From: Ktedonobacteraceae bacterium
Lineage (GTDB): Bacteria; Chloroflexota; Ktedonobacteria; Ktedonobacterales; Ktedonobacteraceae
Direction of reading: 5' to 3'
Assembly (NCBI GenBank): GCA_035653615.1
Contig: DASRBN010000012.1
Location: forward strand, 62,001-126,000
DNA: 64,000 bases
A program made the translations under genes and the position numbers. Below the pieces are notes generated by a model. That model made no database searches, was not told the origin of the DNA, and worked only from the letters and a program-made list of their open reading frames with translations. Positions 35,670 to 43,913 of the stretch are shown here, in pieces. The first letter of the stretch is position 1. Every line of letters begins with the position of its first letter.

Positions 35670-37763
35670 TTACAATTCAACAATCAGATTGCGCTGCTCA
35701 TCGATGCGAAAACGGCTGTCTGGCCCTATGATCACCGTCGACTCACGCTCTTCAACGATGGCAGGCCCGCTGAAGCTCATGCCGGACACCAGGCCATAAC
35801 GGTTATACACAGGCGTATCGACATAACCGCCCGGCTCAGGGAAATAGGCCTTGCGATATCCCTTGTGAACAGCTTGACCCGCTTCCTGCTGTTCTCCAGA
35901 CGCTTGCAAGCGTATCTTTGGCGCGGGACTGGACGAAACGATACGCCAGTTGATAATCTCAACCGGCACGGACGGGCTGAGCCGTTCATAGAGGTTGCGA
36001 TAGACCTCTTCGAAGGATTTGAGAATCGTGGGGACGCTTTCACTACTCAGGTGACCGGGCGGTAGAGGCACCGCTATCTCATGACCCTGACCAACATAGC
36101 GCATATCCGCCTGGCGACGATGGTTTATCTGCTCTGAGGAAACGCCGGACTGCTCTAACAGCGCCTGGCCCTCTGCCTCCATTTCAGCGAGCAGCGCGTT
36201 GGCCCTGTCCCAATCCAGGGTATCGAGGCGGCCGCGCCAGGAGCGCACGAAGTCAAAGGCGAGCGGGGCCGTTAAAAAGCCAAACGCGCTCATTACTCCC
36301 GCCCCAAAAGGCGCGATCAACGCCGGAGATCCCAAAGCTCTAGCGATACGAAAACCATGTACGGGTCCTGCTCCCCCAAAGGCGAAGACCGGAAAGCGAT
36401 GCGGGTCTTTGCCGCGTTCAAGTGTATGGATACGGGCAGCATTCGCCATGTTTTCGTTTACTACCTGGTGGATGCCCCAGGCCGCTTCCTCAATCGAGAG
36501 TCCTAATGGCCGGGCAATTTGTTCTTCAATGGCCTGTCGAGCCGCCGCGAGGTCTATTTTGAACTGGCCGCCGAGGAAGTAGTCGGGGTCAAGATAGCCA
36601 AGCACAAGGTCGGCATCGGTTACAGTAGGCTCGGTTCCACCCAGGCCGTAGCAGGCGGGGCCTGGATCAGCGCCTGCCGATTCTGGCCCTACTTTCAATA
36701 ATCCCAGCGGGTCTATACGGGCTATAGAGCCGCCACCGGCGCCGATCTCGATCATCTCGATCACCGGCAGCTTGATCGGCAGCCCTGATCCCTTTTTCAA
36801 GCGGTAGCGCCGGTCAACCTCGAAATTGCTGGTAGTGAGCGGCTGGCCCTGGTCGATGACGCAGAACTTGGCGGTGGTTCCACCCATATCGAACGAGAGC
36901 AGGTCATCGTAACCGCAGGCGGTTCCGTAGCTGGCTGCCGCCAGTGCCCCCGCCGCCGGACCCGATTCGAGCAGCCGCACCGGAAAGCGAATGGCCGTGT
37001 CTATTGTAACGATGCCACCGCTGGAAGTCATCAAGAAGATACTACCGTGAAATCCGATGCGCTCCAGGCGTGCCTGCAACTCGCGTAAATACCTTTCAAC
37101 GCGATCCTGCACATAGACATTCGCAAGCGTCGTCGAGGTTCGTTCAAACTCGCGGATTTCAGGCACCACCTCTGATGAGATGGAGACGCGCATATTGGGA
37201 GCGATGCGTTGTATGACGGCTCGCGCTTCCCGTTCGGCGGCAGGATTGGTGAAGCTATGTAGAAAGGTTATGGCGATGGCCTCTATGCCATTGGCAACCA
37301 GTTCGCGGGTCAGTCGCTCGACAAAGGTGATATCTAGCTCCTGGAGTGTCTCACCGCCTGCAAGCGTCCTTTGAGGCACGTCAAACCGCAGGTAGCGAGA
37401 TACCAGTGGCTGCGGCATTTCCAGCATCAGATCGTAGAGTTCGTAGCGATGTTCGCGCCCGATTTCTGTAGAGTCGCGGAATCCCTGCGTGGCGAGCAGC
37501 GCGGTTGGCGAACCGGTGCGCTCGATAATGGCATTGGTGACTAACGTCGTGCCATGGATAATCTGCTGAACCAGCCCCGTGTCGAGCTGCACGCGCTCAA
37601 GGGTATCGAGGATGAGCATTTCGACGGCCTGAGAAGGATCGCGCGGCGTGGTGAGCGTTTTGCCAACAGCGAAATTGCCACCGGCATCGTCAAATAGGAC
37701 GAGGTCGGTGAAGGTTCCGCCAATATCTACCCCTATCCTGTGATGGGCGGCAATACCCTCCAT
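35670..37763 (-). CDS. hydantoinase A / oxoprolinase-family ATP-binding subunit
   Basis: 697 residues. ASKHA-fold nucleotide motifs: GVDIGGTFTDLVLFDDAGG at the start and LSFDMGGTTAKFCVID near residue 290, with VFAFGGAGPVHGFRIAR near 463. Together with HyuB it should use ATP to activate an amide, lactam or ketone. The ATG at 37763 is chosen over GTG 37766 because GGAGG is correctly spaced and because it forms a TGATG overlap with the stop of the SDR gene, indicating coupled translation. Confidence 0.93.
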   Translation of the reverse strand: MEGIAAHHRIGVDIGGTFTDLVLFDDAGGNFAVGKTLTTPRDPSQAVEMLILDTLERVQLDTGLVQQIIHGTTLVTNAIIERTGSPTALLATQGFRDSTEIGREHRYELYDLMLEMPQPLVSRYLRFDVPQRTLAGGETLQELDITFVERLTRELVANGIEAIAITFLHSFTNPAAEREARAVIQRIAPNMRVSISSEVVPEIREFERTSTTLANVYVQDRVERYLRELQARLERIGFHGSIFLMTSSGGIVTIDTAIRFPVRLLESGPAAGALAAASYGTACGYDDLLSFDMGGTTAKFCVIDQGQPLTTSNFEVDRRYRLKKGSGLPIKLPVIEMIEIGAGGGSIARIDPLGLLKVGPESAGADPGPACYGLGGTEPTVTDADLVLGYLDPDYFLGGQFKIDLAAARQAIEEQIARPLGLSIEEAAWGIHQVVNENMANAARIHTLERGKDPHRFPVFAFGGAGPVHGFRIARALGSPALIAPFGAGVMSAFGFLTAPLAFDFVRSWRGRLDTLDWDRANALLAEMEAEGQALLEQSGVSSEQINHRRQADMRYVGQGHEIAVPLPPGHLSSESVPTILKSFEEVYRNLYERLSPSVPVEIINWRIVSSSPAPKIRLQASGEQQEAGQAVHKGYRKAYFPEPGGYVDTPVYNRYGLVSGMSFSGPAIVEERESTVIIGPDSRFRIDEQRNLIVEL

Positions 37764-38566
37764 CACTCGACCTCCAGCTTGGGAAAACGGCTCAGCGGGA
37801 AAATATCGACCTGCGGCGAGCGCTGCTGGGCAAGGAGTCCACCGTCAACTACGAGAATATGCCCGGTGATATAGCTGGCATCATCTGAGGCGAGAAAAGC
37901 GGCAGGGCCGGCCAGTTCTTCTGGTTCGCCCACGCGCCCCAGCGGTATGGTCTGGCCGCGATCATGCTTCACCTCCAGATTCATGCCCTGCGTATCAATC
38001 GAGCCGGGAACAAGCGCGTTGACGCGAATGCCATACGGGGCAAGGTCGAGCGCCATCGCCCGCGTCAGAGCTTCTATGCCGCCCTTCGAGGCATCGTAAG
38101 CCGCCATCCCTCGATGCGAGCGCGTGGCTCCTCCGCTGGACATATTGATAATTACGCCTTGACGGCGACGGGCCATCGCGTGAGCGGCGCGCAGCGAACA
38201 GAGAAATGCTCCCTTGAGATTTGTTGATAGGACGCTATCCCACCAGGCCTCGTCACCCTCGAGAAAGTGGCGTTCGACATTGATGAGACCGGCGTTGTTG
38301 ACCAGCACATCCAGCTTGCCGAAACGCTCAAGTATGTTGTCGAACAGGCCATCAACCTGGCCTTTATTCGATACATCCGCGATACCGGCAATGGCCGATC
38401 CACCGGAACCGGTAATCGCCCGCACGGTGGCTTCGGCGCCCTCCCTATTTACATCATTAACGATGACCTGCGCGCCCTCGTTAGCGAAACGCAGTGCGAT
38501 GGCACGGCCTATGCCATGCGCGGCTCCCGTCACCAGCACCACTTTAGACGTAAAGCGTTTCTCCAT
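37763..38566 (-). CDS. short-chain dehydrogenase/reductase
   Basis: 267 residues, classical SDR. Cofactor loop VTGAAHGIGRAIALRF, NNAG in LDVLVNNAGLINVE, catalytic Ser in INMSSGGATRS, and Tyr-x3-Lys in AAYDASKGGIEAL. Pairing with HyuA/HyuB suggests oxidation or reduction of an alcohol/ketone intermediate in the same catabolic route; this is inference. The in-frame upstream ATG at 38602 is rejected in favour of 38566, which has AAAGGA upstream and matches the family start. Confidence 0.92.
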   Translation of the reverse strand: MEKRFTSKVVLVTGAAHGIGRAIALRFANEGAQVIVNDVNREGAEATVRAITGSGGSAIAGIADVSNKGQVDGLFDNILERFGKLDVLVNNAGLINVERHFLEGDEAWWDSVLSTNLKGAFLCSLRAAHAMARRRQGVIINMSSGGATRSHRGMAAYDASKGGIEALTRAMALDLAPYGIRVNALVPGSIDTQGMNLEVKHDRGQTIPLGRVGEPEELAGPAAFLASDDASYITGHILVVDGGLLAQQRSPQVDIFPLSRFPKLEVE

Positions 38567-38630
38567 GGATGCATTTTCCTTTCTGTTTTGAGGCTTCAAC
38601 AACCGTCGGGACCGAGGGCCGATTCAGGAG

Positions 38631-38697
38631 TTCGACAAAATACTCCAGCAATGCACAGCAGGCCGATGAATCGGCGGTGGGCGCGATCAATCGGCCC
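38631..38697. repeat. dispersed repeat, family 2, copy A
   Basis: Sequence beginning TTCGACAAAATACTCCAGCA and containing GGCCGATGAATC, followed by a pairing stretch that includes ATCAATCGGCCCC. It shares two blocks with the copy at 55021-55091. It abuts the 3' end of the receiver-kinase gene. Confidence 0.6.
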
Positions 38698-39882
38698 CTA
38701 CGGCAGAGCCGTGGGAGCCGATTCATTGTCCTCAGACTCTTGTAAAACAGCGGGGACGTTGAGTGGCAGGGTGAAGCAGAACGTTGCGCCTGCGCCCTCC
38801 TCACTTTCTACCCATAGGCGCCCCTGGTGCCGCTTAATCAGGCCTGCCGCTATCGCCAGTCCCAAACCGAGGCCTTGCTTAGAACCGTTGTCGGGCGTAT
38901 CGACGCGGTAAAACGGCTCAAATATGTACTCCTGATATTCTTTAGGGATACCTGGACCGAAGTCCTGCACGCATGCCGTTACAAACTGCTCATCTCTCTT
39001 CAGTTTAACCAGAATCGTCTCGGATTCTGGAGCATATTTGATGGCATTCGCCAGCAGATTCGTCAACACCTGGCTGATGCGTTCCCGGTCTCCATAAATC
39101 GTTGCGCCGCTCCGGCCCTCGATGACGATGGTTTGCTGCTCCGTTGTCAGTTGGATATCCGCCACTACCTCTGCCACCAGTTCATCGAACGCGAACAGGC
39201 TTTCACGCAGCCGGAGCTTTCCTCCCTCCATGCGATTGATATCCTGTAAATCGTCGATCAGGCTGGTCAGGCGGTTGACCTGCTGGTCCAACCTGGCCGC
39301 CAGTTGTGCTCCCTGCGTATCCCCTGAACGTCCGCAACGCCTGCCGAGCAATTGCGAATATCCTTTGATGCTGCTGAGAGGCGTCTTGAGTTCATGCACA
39401 ACCATGCTGATGAATTCATTTCTCCTCGCATCGCGCTCGTCACGAATCATTTGCTCGCGCATCAGTCGCTGGCGCTCCTGCTCAGCTTTGCGTCGCTCAA
39501 TCGCATAGCGTATCAGGCGATCCAACAATTCTCCTTGCAGCAGGTCCTTCGTGATATAGTCATCAGCACCGGCCTGCAATGCCTGGATATCGATGCCTCC
39601 TCCCCCAACCGCGCCCGTCAGAAGAATAATGGGCAGGTCGTACCCTCGCCTGCGGGCCTCTTTCAACAGTTCGATGCCGCTGTTTGCCCCAAGCCGGTAA
39701 TCGATCAGGCAGATATCGTGATCCTCTCGCAGCATGTGCGCGAGTCCTTCCCCGGCATGTTGTTCCCACTGCACCTTATAGCGAGTGGATGAAACCTTCG
39801 CGAGTACCTTTTGCAGGAGAATAAAATCTTCCTCGTCGTCCTCAATGAGCAGGATGCCAATCGATTGTGTGTCAGTAGGCAC
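38698..39882 (-). CDS. receiver-histidine kinase hybrid
   Basis: 394 residues: an N-terminal receiver (ILLIEDDEEDFILLQKVLAK, Asp in DICLIDYRLGANSG, Lys in ADDYITKDLL), a linker helix, then HisKA (NEFISMVVHELKTPLSSIKG) and HATPase (VLTNLLANAIKYAPES, DFGPGIP, GLGLGLAIAAGLI). Receiver-first kinases usually sit in the middle of a phosphorelay, their activity set by an upstream kinase. The start is GTG with GGAGGAG seven bases before it, overlapping the upstream receiver gene by 11 bases. Third gene of the relay operon. Confidence 0.92.
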   Translation of the reverse strand: MPTDTQSIGILLIEDDEEDFILLQKVLAKVSSTRYKVQWEQHAGEGLAHMLREDHDICLIDYRLGANSGIELLKEARRRGYDLPIILLTGAVGGGGIDIQALQAGADDYITKDLLQGELLDRLIRYAIERRKAEQERQRLMREQMIRDERDARRNEFISMVVHELKTPLSSIKGYSQLLGRRCGRSGDTQGAQLAARLDQQVNRLTSLIDDLQDINRMEGGKLRLRESLFAFDELVAEVVADIQLTTEQQTIVIEGRSGATIYGDRERISQVLTNLLANAIKYAPESETILVKLKRDEQFVTACVQDFGPGIPKEYQEYIFEPFYRVDTPDNGSKQGLGLGLAIAAGLIKRHQGRLWVESEEGAGATFCFTLPLNVPAVLQESEDNESAPTALP

Positions 39883-40336
39883 CTTTGTTCTCCTCCGGAG
39901 GTAATGTTACAATCTCGAACCAATATTTGCCGATCATCTGCATGACCTCGATGAGGCGTTCAAATGTTACCGGCTTCGTAATAAACGAGTTTACGCCCAG
40001 TTTGTAAGAGCGATAGATATCTTCCTCTGCTTTTGAGGTTGTGAACACCACGATGGGAATATCGTTGACATCTGGATGCGCTTTGATCTCTCTGAGCGCC
40101 TCGCGTCCATCCTTGCGCGGCATATTTAAATCGAGCAGGATGACGCCGGGACGGGGCGCACTCTCCTTATCTGTATAGGCCCCACGATGAAACAGGTAAT
40201 CAAGTAATTCTTCGCCATCCCGCACACAATGGAGTTCATTGAGCAGTTTCCCCTGCCGCAGCGCTTTTTGCGTGAGCAGGATATCATCTTCATCATCGTC
40301 AGCCATCAAAATCACAATAGAATCTCTGCTTGCCAT
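39872..40336 (-). CDS. single-domain response regulator (Rcp1/CheY-like)
   Basis: 154 residues: VILMADDDEDDILLTQKALR, phospho-acceptor Asp in GVILLDLNMPRKDG near residue 66, IVVFTTSKAEEDI and FITKPVTFERLIEV. The RKDG and DLNMP pattern is that of regulators paired with phytochrome-type kinases. It lies 11 bases after the PAS-GAF kinase gene and overlaps the receiver-kinase gene, so the three products probably form one relay. AAGGAAAG precedes the ATG. Confidence 0.92.
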   Translation of the reverse strand: MASRDSIVILMADDDEDDILLTQKALRQGKLLNELHCVRDGEELLDYLFHRGAYTDKESAPRPGVILLDLNMPRKDGREALREIKAHPDVNDIPIVVFTTSKAEEDIYRSYKLGVNSFITKPVTFERLIEVMQMIGKYWFEIVTLPPEENKGAY

Positions 40337-40347
40337 AGGCTCTTTCC

Positions 40348-42183
40348 TTACTCATTTATTAGGGGTTTCGCGGTCTGCCGGAGTGGAAGCGTTACGAGGA
40401 ATGTTGAGCCTTCCCCGACAGCGCTTCTCGCGGTAATAGACCCGCCGTGCCGTTCGACAATTTTTCGTACGACTGCCAGGCCGATACCTGTTCCCTCGTA
40501 TTCTCCCCGGCTATGTAGCCGCTGAAAAACGGTAAAAATACGATCAAGGTATTTCTCATCGAAGCCAATGCCATTATCGCGGACGGCAATCACACATTGT
40601 TCTTCGGATGCCTCCGGATTCACCTGCAATTCAGCAGCAACGGAAACGCACGGTGGAACGCCAGGACGATGAAATTTTAATGCATTGCCAATCAGATTTT
40701 GCAGCAACTGGCGCATCTGCAAAGGATCGGCCTCGATGATGGGTAGCGTGTCGATCTCGACTGTTCCTCTGGTTGCCTGTAGCAGGGCTTCCAGGTCGAT
40801 AACCACCTCGCGTGCGATCACATTCAGATCGACCTCGCTAAACGGCAGGGCCTTTGTGGTGACGCGAGAGAATATTAAGAGATCGTTGATCAATACCTGC
40901 ATACGCGATGCGGCATTACGCATGCGATCCAGGTATGTTTTACCTTCGCTCAGGACGGAACCGTATTCTTCTTCCAGCAGATTGCCGAAGGCCTGGATTT
41001 TGCGCAGTGGTTCCTGTAAATCATGCGAGGCAACATAGGCAAAATCTTGCAGTTCCTGGTTGCTGCGCTGCAATTCGGCGTTCAACTGGCGCAACGCCTC
41101 GCTCGACTCCGTCAAAGCAGCAGTTCGCTCAATCACCTTCTGCTCCAGATTGGCGTTGAACTCCTGAAGCTGGCGGTACATGCGGGCGTTTTCCATGGCC
41201 ATGGAGATACGGTTGGCGAGTTCTTCTGCCATCGTCAAATCGGTAGGAGTATAGTGTCGCTTCGTTTCGGTTGTCACCAGAGTGATTGCGCCTATCCCTC
41301 GTTCCTGCAAAACGATGGGAACAGTGATCACTGAGGAGAAGCCGATGGAGCGAATCATTTCAAGCTCCTGTTCATCTTTCGCCGCGGCCACCAGCATTTC
41401 ATCTGGAATAAATGGGTAAAATTCAGATGTTCGTGTGCGTATCACGGCAGGGACTCCGCCTGGGGCATCGGGATCATACGGGGTCTTTGCGCTCAATTCG
41501 TAAGCCCAGGCCACCTTCTCAGGATCGACATGCGCGATGGCCAACGGGTAAAGCGTCCCATCCTCGCGAAGCAGATCAATACGGCACCAATCCGCGACCA
41601 TGGGTACGGCATGTTGAGCCACCTGTACCAGTACATCCGGGTAATCGAGCGAGGAGACTAGCAACTTACTGGCTTCTGTCAAGAATCGCAGGTGTTGGAG
41701 GGTACGCCGCAGTTCAGTGATATCCCGATTGACTTCTAAAATCGTCATCGACGTACTCTCCGGCAGCTCCAATACGATCCAGCGGCTAGCAACCACGAGA
41801 GGCTCTCCATCACTCCTACTCTGTTCAAGCTCACCTTCCCAGCTGCCTTTTTCGCGCAGGGTTTGTTCAATCTCCGCCAGTGGCACGGAGGGTTCGGTCT
41901 TCAGCACGCTATGCACATTCTTGCGCTGGATTTCCTCTTGCGACCAACCATAAAGCCGGCTGGCTCCAGAATTCCAGAACAGCACATGGCCATTCTCGTC
42001 GTGAACGATAAACGCATCGTGCGATGCCTGCAGGAGCAACGCGAGTTGCTTCTCCGTAAGCCGGCCATAAAAGGTGGGAGCCGAAGTCTCAGGCAAGCTG
42101 GTATCTGTAATATCCTGAGACGATGAACCAGCAAGCATAGAAGCAGCGGGAAGCTGATCGCTGTTTCCTTTATTCAAGGTCAT
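40348..42183 (-). CDS. PAS-GAF sensor histidine kinase
   Basis: 611 residues, no membrane helices. A PAS domain (residues about 45-165; DENGHVLFWNSGASRLYGW), a GAF domain (about 190-350), a coiled linker, then HisKA (FAYVASHDLQEPLRKIQAF, phytochrome-like) and HATPase (LLQNLIGNALKFHRPG, DNGIGFDEKYLDRIF, GTGIGLAVVRKIVERHGG). The GAF lacks an obvious bilin-binding Cys-His pair. First gene of the relay operon. ATG 42183 is preferred to an upstream TTG at 42210. Confidence 0.92.
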   Translation of the reverse strand: MTLNKGNSDQLPAASMLAGSSSQDITDTSLPETSAPTFYGRLTEKQLALLLQASHDAFIVHDENGHVLFWNSGASRLYGWSQEEIQRKNVHSVLKTEPSVPLAEIEQTLREKGSWEGELEQSRSDGEPLVVASRWIVLELPESTSMTILEVNRDITELRRTLQHLRFLTEASKLLVSSLDYPDVLVQVAQHAVPMVADWCRIDLLREDGTLYPLAIAHVDPEKVAWAYELSAKTPYDPDAPGGVPAVIRTRTSEFYPFIPDEMLVAAAKDEQELEMIRSIGFSSVITVPIVLQERGIGAITLVTTETKRHYTPTDLTMAEELANRISMAMENARMYRQLQEFNANLEQKVIERTAALTESSEALRQLNAELQRSNQELQDFAYVASHDLQEPLRKIQAFGNLLEEEYGSVLSEGKTYLDRMRNAASRMQVLINDLLIFSRVTTKALPFSEVDLNVIAREVVIDLEALLQATRGTVEIDTLPIIEADPLQMRQLLQNLIGNALKFHRPGVPPCVSVAAELQVNPEASEEQCVIAVRDNGIGFDEKYLDRIFTVFQRLHSRGEYEGTGIGLAVVRKIVERHGGSITARSAVGEGSTFLVTLPLRQTAKPLINE

Positions 42184-42257
42184 ATGTACTATTAACCCTT
42201 TCCAACACAAATAAAGAATATGGGTCTCTTCTCTTCAGATGTGGCACAGTAGCGAGC

Positions 42258-42272
42258 GAGGTAGTCTACCTC
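42258..42272. promoter_or_regulatory. perfect palindrome in the leader of the relay operon
   Basis: GAGGTAG-T-CTACCTC, a 7-bp perfect palindrome about 10 bases downstream of the predicted transcription start of the relay operon. It could be an operator or a small leader hairpin. Confidence 0.4.
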
Positions 42273-42288
42273 TATAAATCTTACGTGC

Positions 42289-42317
42289 AGTATAAAGAAA
42301 AGTTGATGTGTTGGCAA
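42289..42317 (-). promoter_or_regulatory. sigma-70 promoter of the PAS-GAF kinase operon
   Basis: Minus strand TTGCCA (42312-42317) and TATACT (42289-42294) with a 17-base spacer, about 105 bases before the kinase ATG. Confidence 0.65.
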
Positions 42318-42334
42318 GTCCCACTATCCTTGCC

Positions 42335-43339
42335 TTATGTCTGCTGCGCCTTGCTATAAAGCTCGTACCAGGTATCATCGTAGTAGGGAGAGAACATATG
42401 GCCACGCTGCATACTGCTCGTGAAGTCGTTGTGGCCGTTCAGATACCAGTCGCCGTTGATTTGTATGAACCAGGGGCCGCCACTTGAGCCACCGGTCATG
42501 TTGCAGGGGATAGAGATGACGGTACCACCACCATGCTGCCAGGCGATGCCGGTGGCACCAGGGCAGGACTGGCGGGTCTCACCATCAAAAGGATAGCCGG
42601 CAGGGTAACCATAGGCGTAGAACGTGGAATTCTCCGGCTGGTTATAGGCCCAGCCCGCGCCACCGACTACGTTGGTCAGTTGGCCCTCACTATTGGGCGC
42701 AACGATGAACATGCCAAAGTCATGATGTAAGTCGTTCGGCGCGGCATCTATCCAGTCAGCAGGAACCTCCAGATCGCGAGCCGCCCAGCAGCCATAGGGT
42801 GTATTGCCATGATCATACAATGGGCAGAAAATGACATTATTCATCCAGCTTCCCTGCCAGTAGAGGCAGTGACCAGCGGTATCAACCACGCTATGATTGC
42901 TGCTCACAACAGCAGTGCCAGAACAGGACAGGTTTTGACCGGAAGCGTTGGTCAAAAAAACCCTTCCCACGGTCGAAAGCGGATAGGAAAGGTCCTTGCT
43001 GCCAGGCAGTTGCCCCCGTTGTTGGGCCGCTTTTCCCGCGCTCTGGTTACTGCTCTGCTGTGTCAACCCCGAAGTAGAGGCCATTTGCGAATCGGCAGCG
43101 GTGGCATTCTGCATATTTGTAGCTGTCCAATAGTTGATCTCGAACTGAGGATTCGTCGCTACCTGGTGTTCGACAACCGTCACGCCGGGAGCTGGCAAGG
43201 ATGGAAACGCGAACAAAAAATGCGCGAACGCAACCAGGTATATCAGGTAGGCGCTGCCAAGTGTGTAAAGAAAAACCTTGCCGGTTAATGGATGTAGAAT
43301 GAATCGATGCAGTTGCGGCATGATACGTCTCGCTTTCAC
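42335..43339 (-). CDS. membrane-anchored trypsin-like serine protease
   Basis: 334 residues. An N-terminal signal anchor (LYTLGSAYLIYLVAFAHFLF) and Gln/Ser-rich linker precede a chymotrypsin-fold domain with the full triad: His in DTAGHCLYW, Asp in LHHDFGMFIV, Ser in MTGGSSGGPWF. Cysteines near both ends could form disulfides. It should act outside the membrane. The GTG at 43339 overlaps the stop of the small membrane-protein gene in a GTGA arrangement, supporting coupled translation; an ATG at 43321 is the alternative. Confidence 0.88.
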   Translation of the reverse strand: MKARRIMPQLHRFILHPLTGKVFLYTLGSAYLIYLVAFAHFLFAFPSLPAPGVTVVEHQVATNPQFEINYWTATNMQNATAADSQMASTSGLTQQSSNQSAGKAAQQRGQLPGSKDLSYPLSTVGRVFLTNASGQNLSCSGTAVVSSNHSVVDTAGHCLYWQGSWMNNVIFCPLYDHGNTPYGCWAARDLEVPADWIDAAPNDLHHDFGMFIVAPNSEGQLTNVVGGAGWAYNQPENSTFYAYGYPAGYPFDGETRQSCPGATGIAWQHGGGTVISIPCNMTGGSSGGPWFIQINGDWYLNGHNDFTSSMQRGHMFSPYYDDTWYELYSKAQQT

Positions 43340-43608
43340 TCAGCATCGGGAGATCGCCGTGGCTGTTCCTTTTTTGGCTCGACCTGATTGACCCGGGGCA
43401 TCTCAACACCCTTAGTCTTGCGCATCTTCTCTTCAGTCCAATATTTCAACGCATCTTGAGGAGAAGTTTTCACCGTATGTTTGCGAATCCTGGACGCGGG
43501 ACCCGGTTTCGAAGAACGCTTACCCGCGAACAGGTAAAGAGCAACTACTACGCCCACAATCGTCATGCCTATGAGAGGTAGGCGAATAAATTTCTTGTGC
43601 CGCAACAT
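43336..43608 (-). CDS. small single-pass membrane protein, unknown function
   Basis: 90 residues from the ATG at 43608. One membrane helix (LIGMTIVGVVVALYLFAG) with a basic cytoplasmic N-terminus (LRHKKFIR) and a hydrophilic, Lys/Glu/Pro-rich outside region (residues 35-90). Not recognised. Its stop overlaps the start of the serine protease, so it may be a partner, inhibitor or substrate of that protease; this is inference. The open frame continues upstream to 43698, but that stretch covers a dispersed repeat (43639-43668) and is unlikely to be coding. Confidence 0.65.
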   Translation of the reverse strand: MLRHKKFIRLPLIGMTIVGVVVALYLFAGKRSSKPGPASRIRKHTVKTSPQDALKYWTEEKMRKTKGVEMPRVNQVEPKKEQPRRSPDAE

Positions 43609-43638
43609 TCTGGCTCTCACTTTCACATAATGGACCCT

Positions 43639-43668
43639 CGGACAGGCACAAGGCGCTGTCCCTACAGC
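43639..43668. repeat. dispersed repeat, family 3, copy A
   Basis: Begins CGGACAGGCACAAGG and ends GTCCCTACAGC, with GGACAG/CTGTCC arms. A related copy is at 57317-57358. Confidence 0.55.
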
Positions 43669-43913
43669 CGAGACCCTAAAGCGTGTAACAAGCATCACCT
43701 TAAAACAATACCATCTTCACATTGCAAAAGCAACTCTCGTCCAATCATTTTCAACAACCCGGGAACAACAGCAAAAAAAGACATGCTGGAAAATAACGAC
43801 AAAAAATGGGAACTTTTGGAACGGGAAAAACGACTATCGCACAGATAGAAGGGATCGTATCTTCTTTGTTTTCCCCATACAAAGAAGTCCCCCAACATCC
43901 CTTCTTTCTGTCT

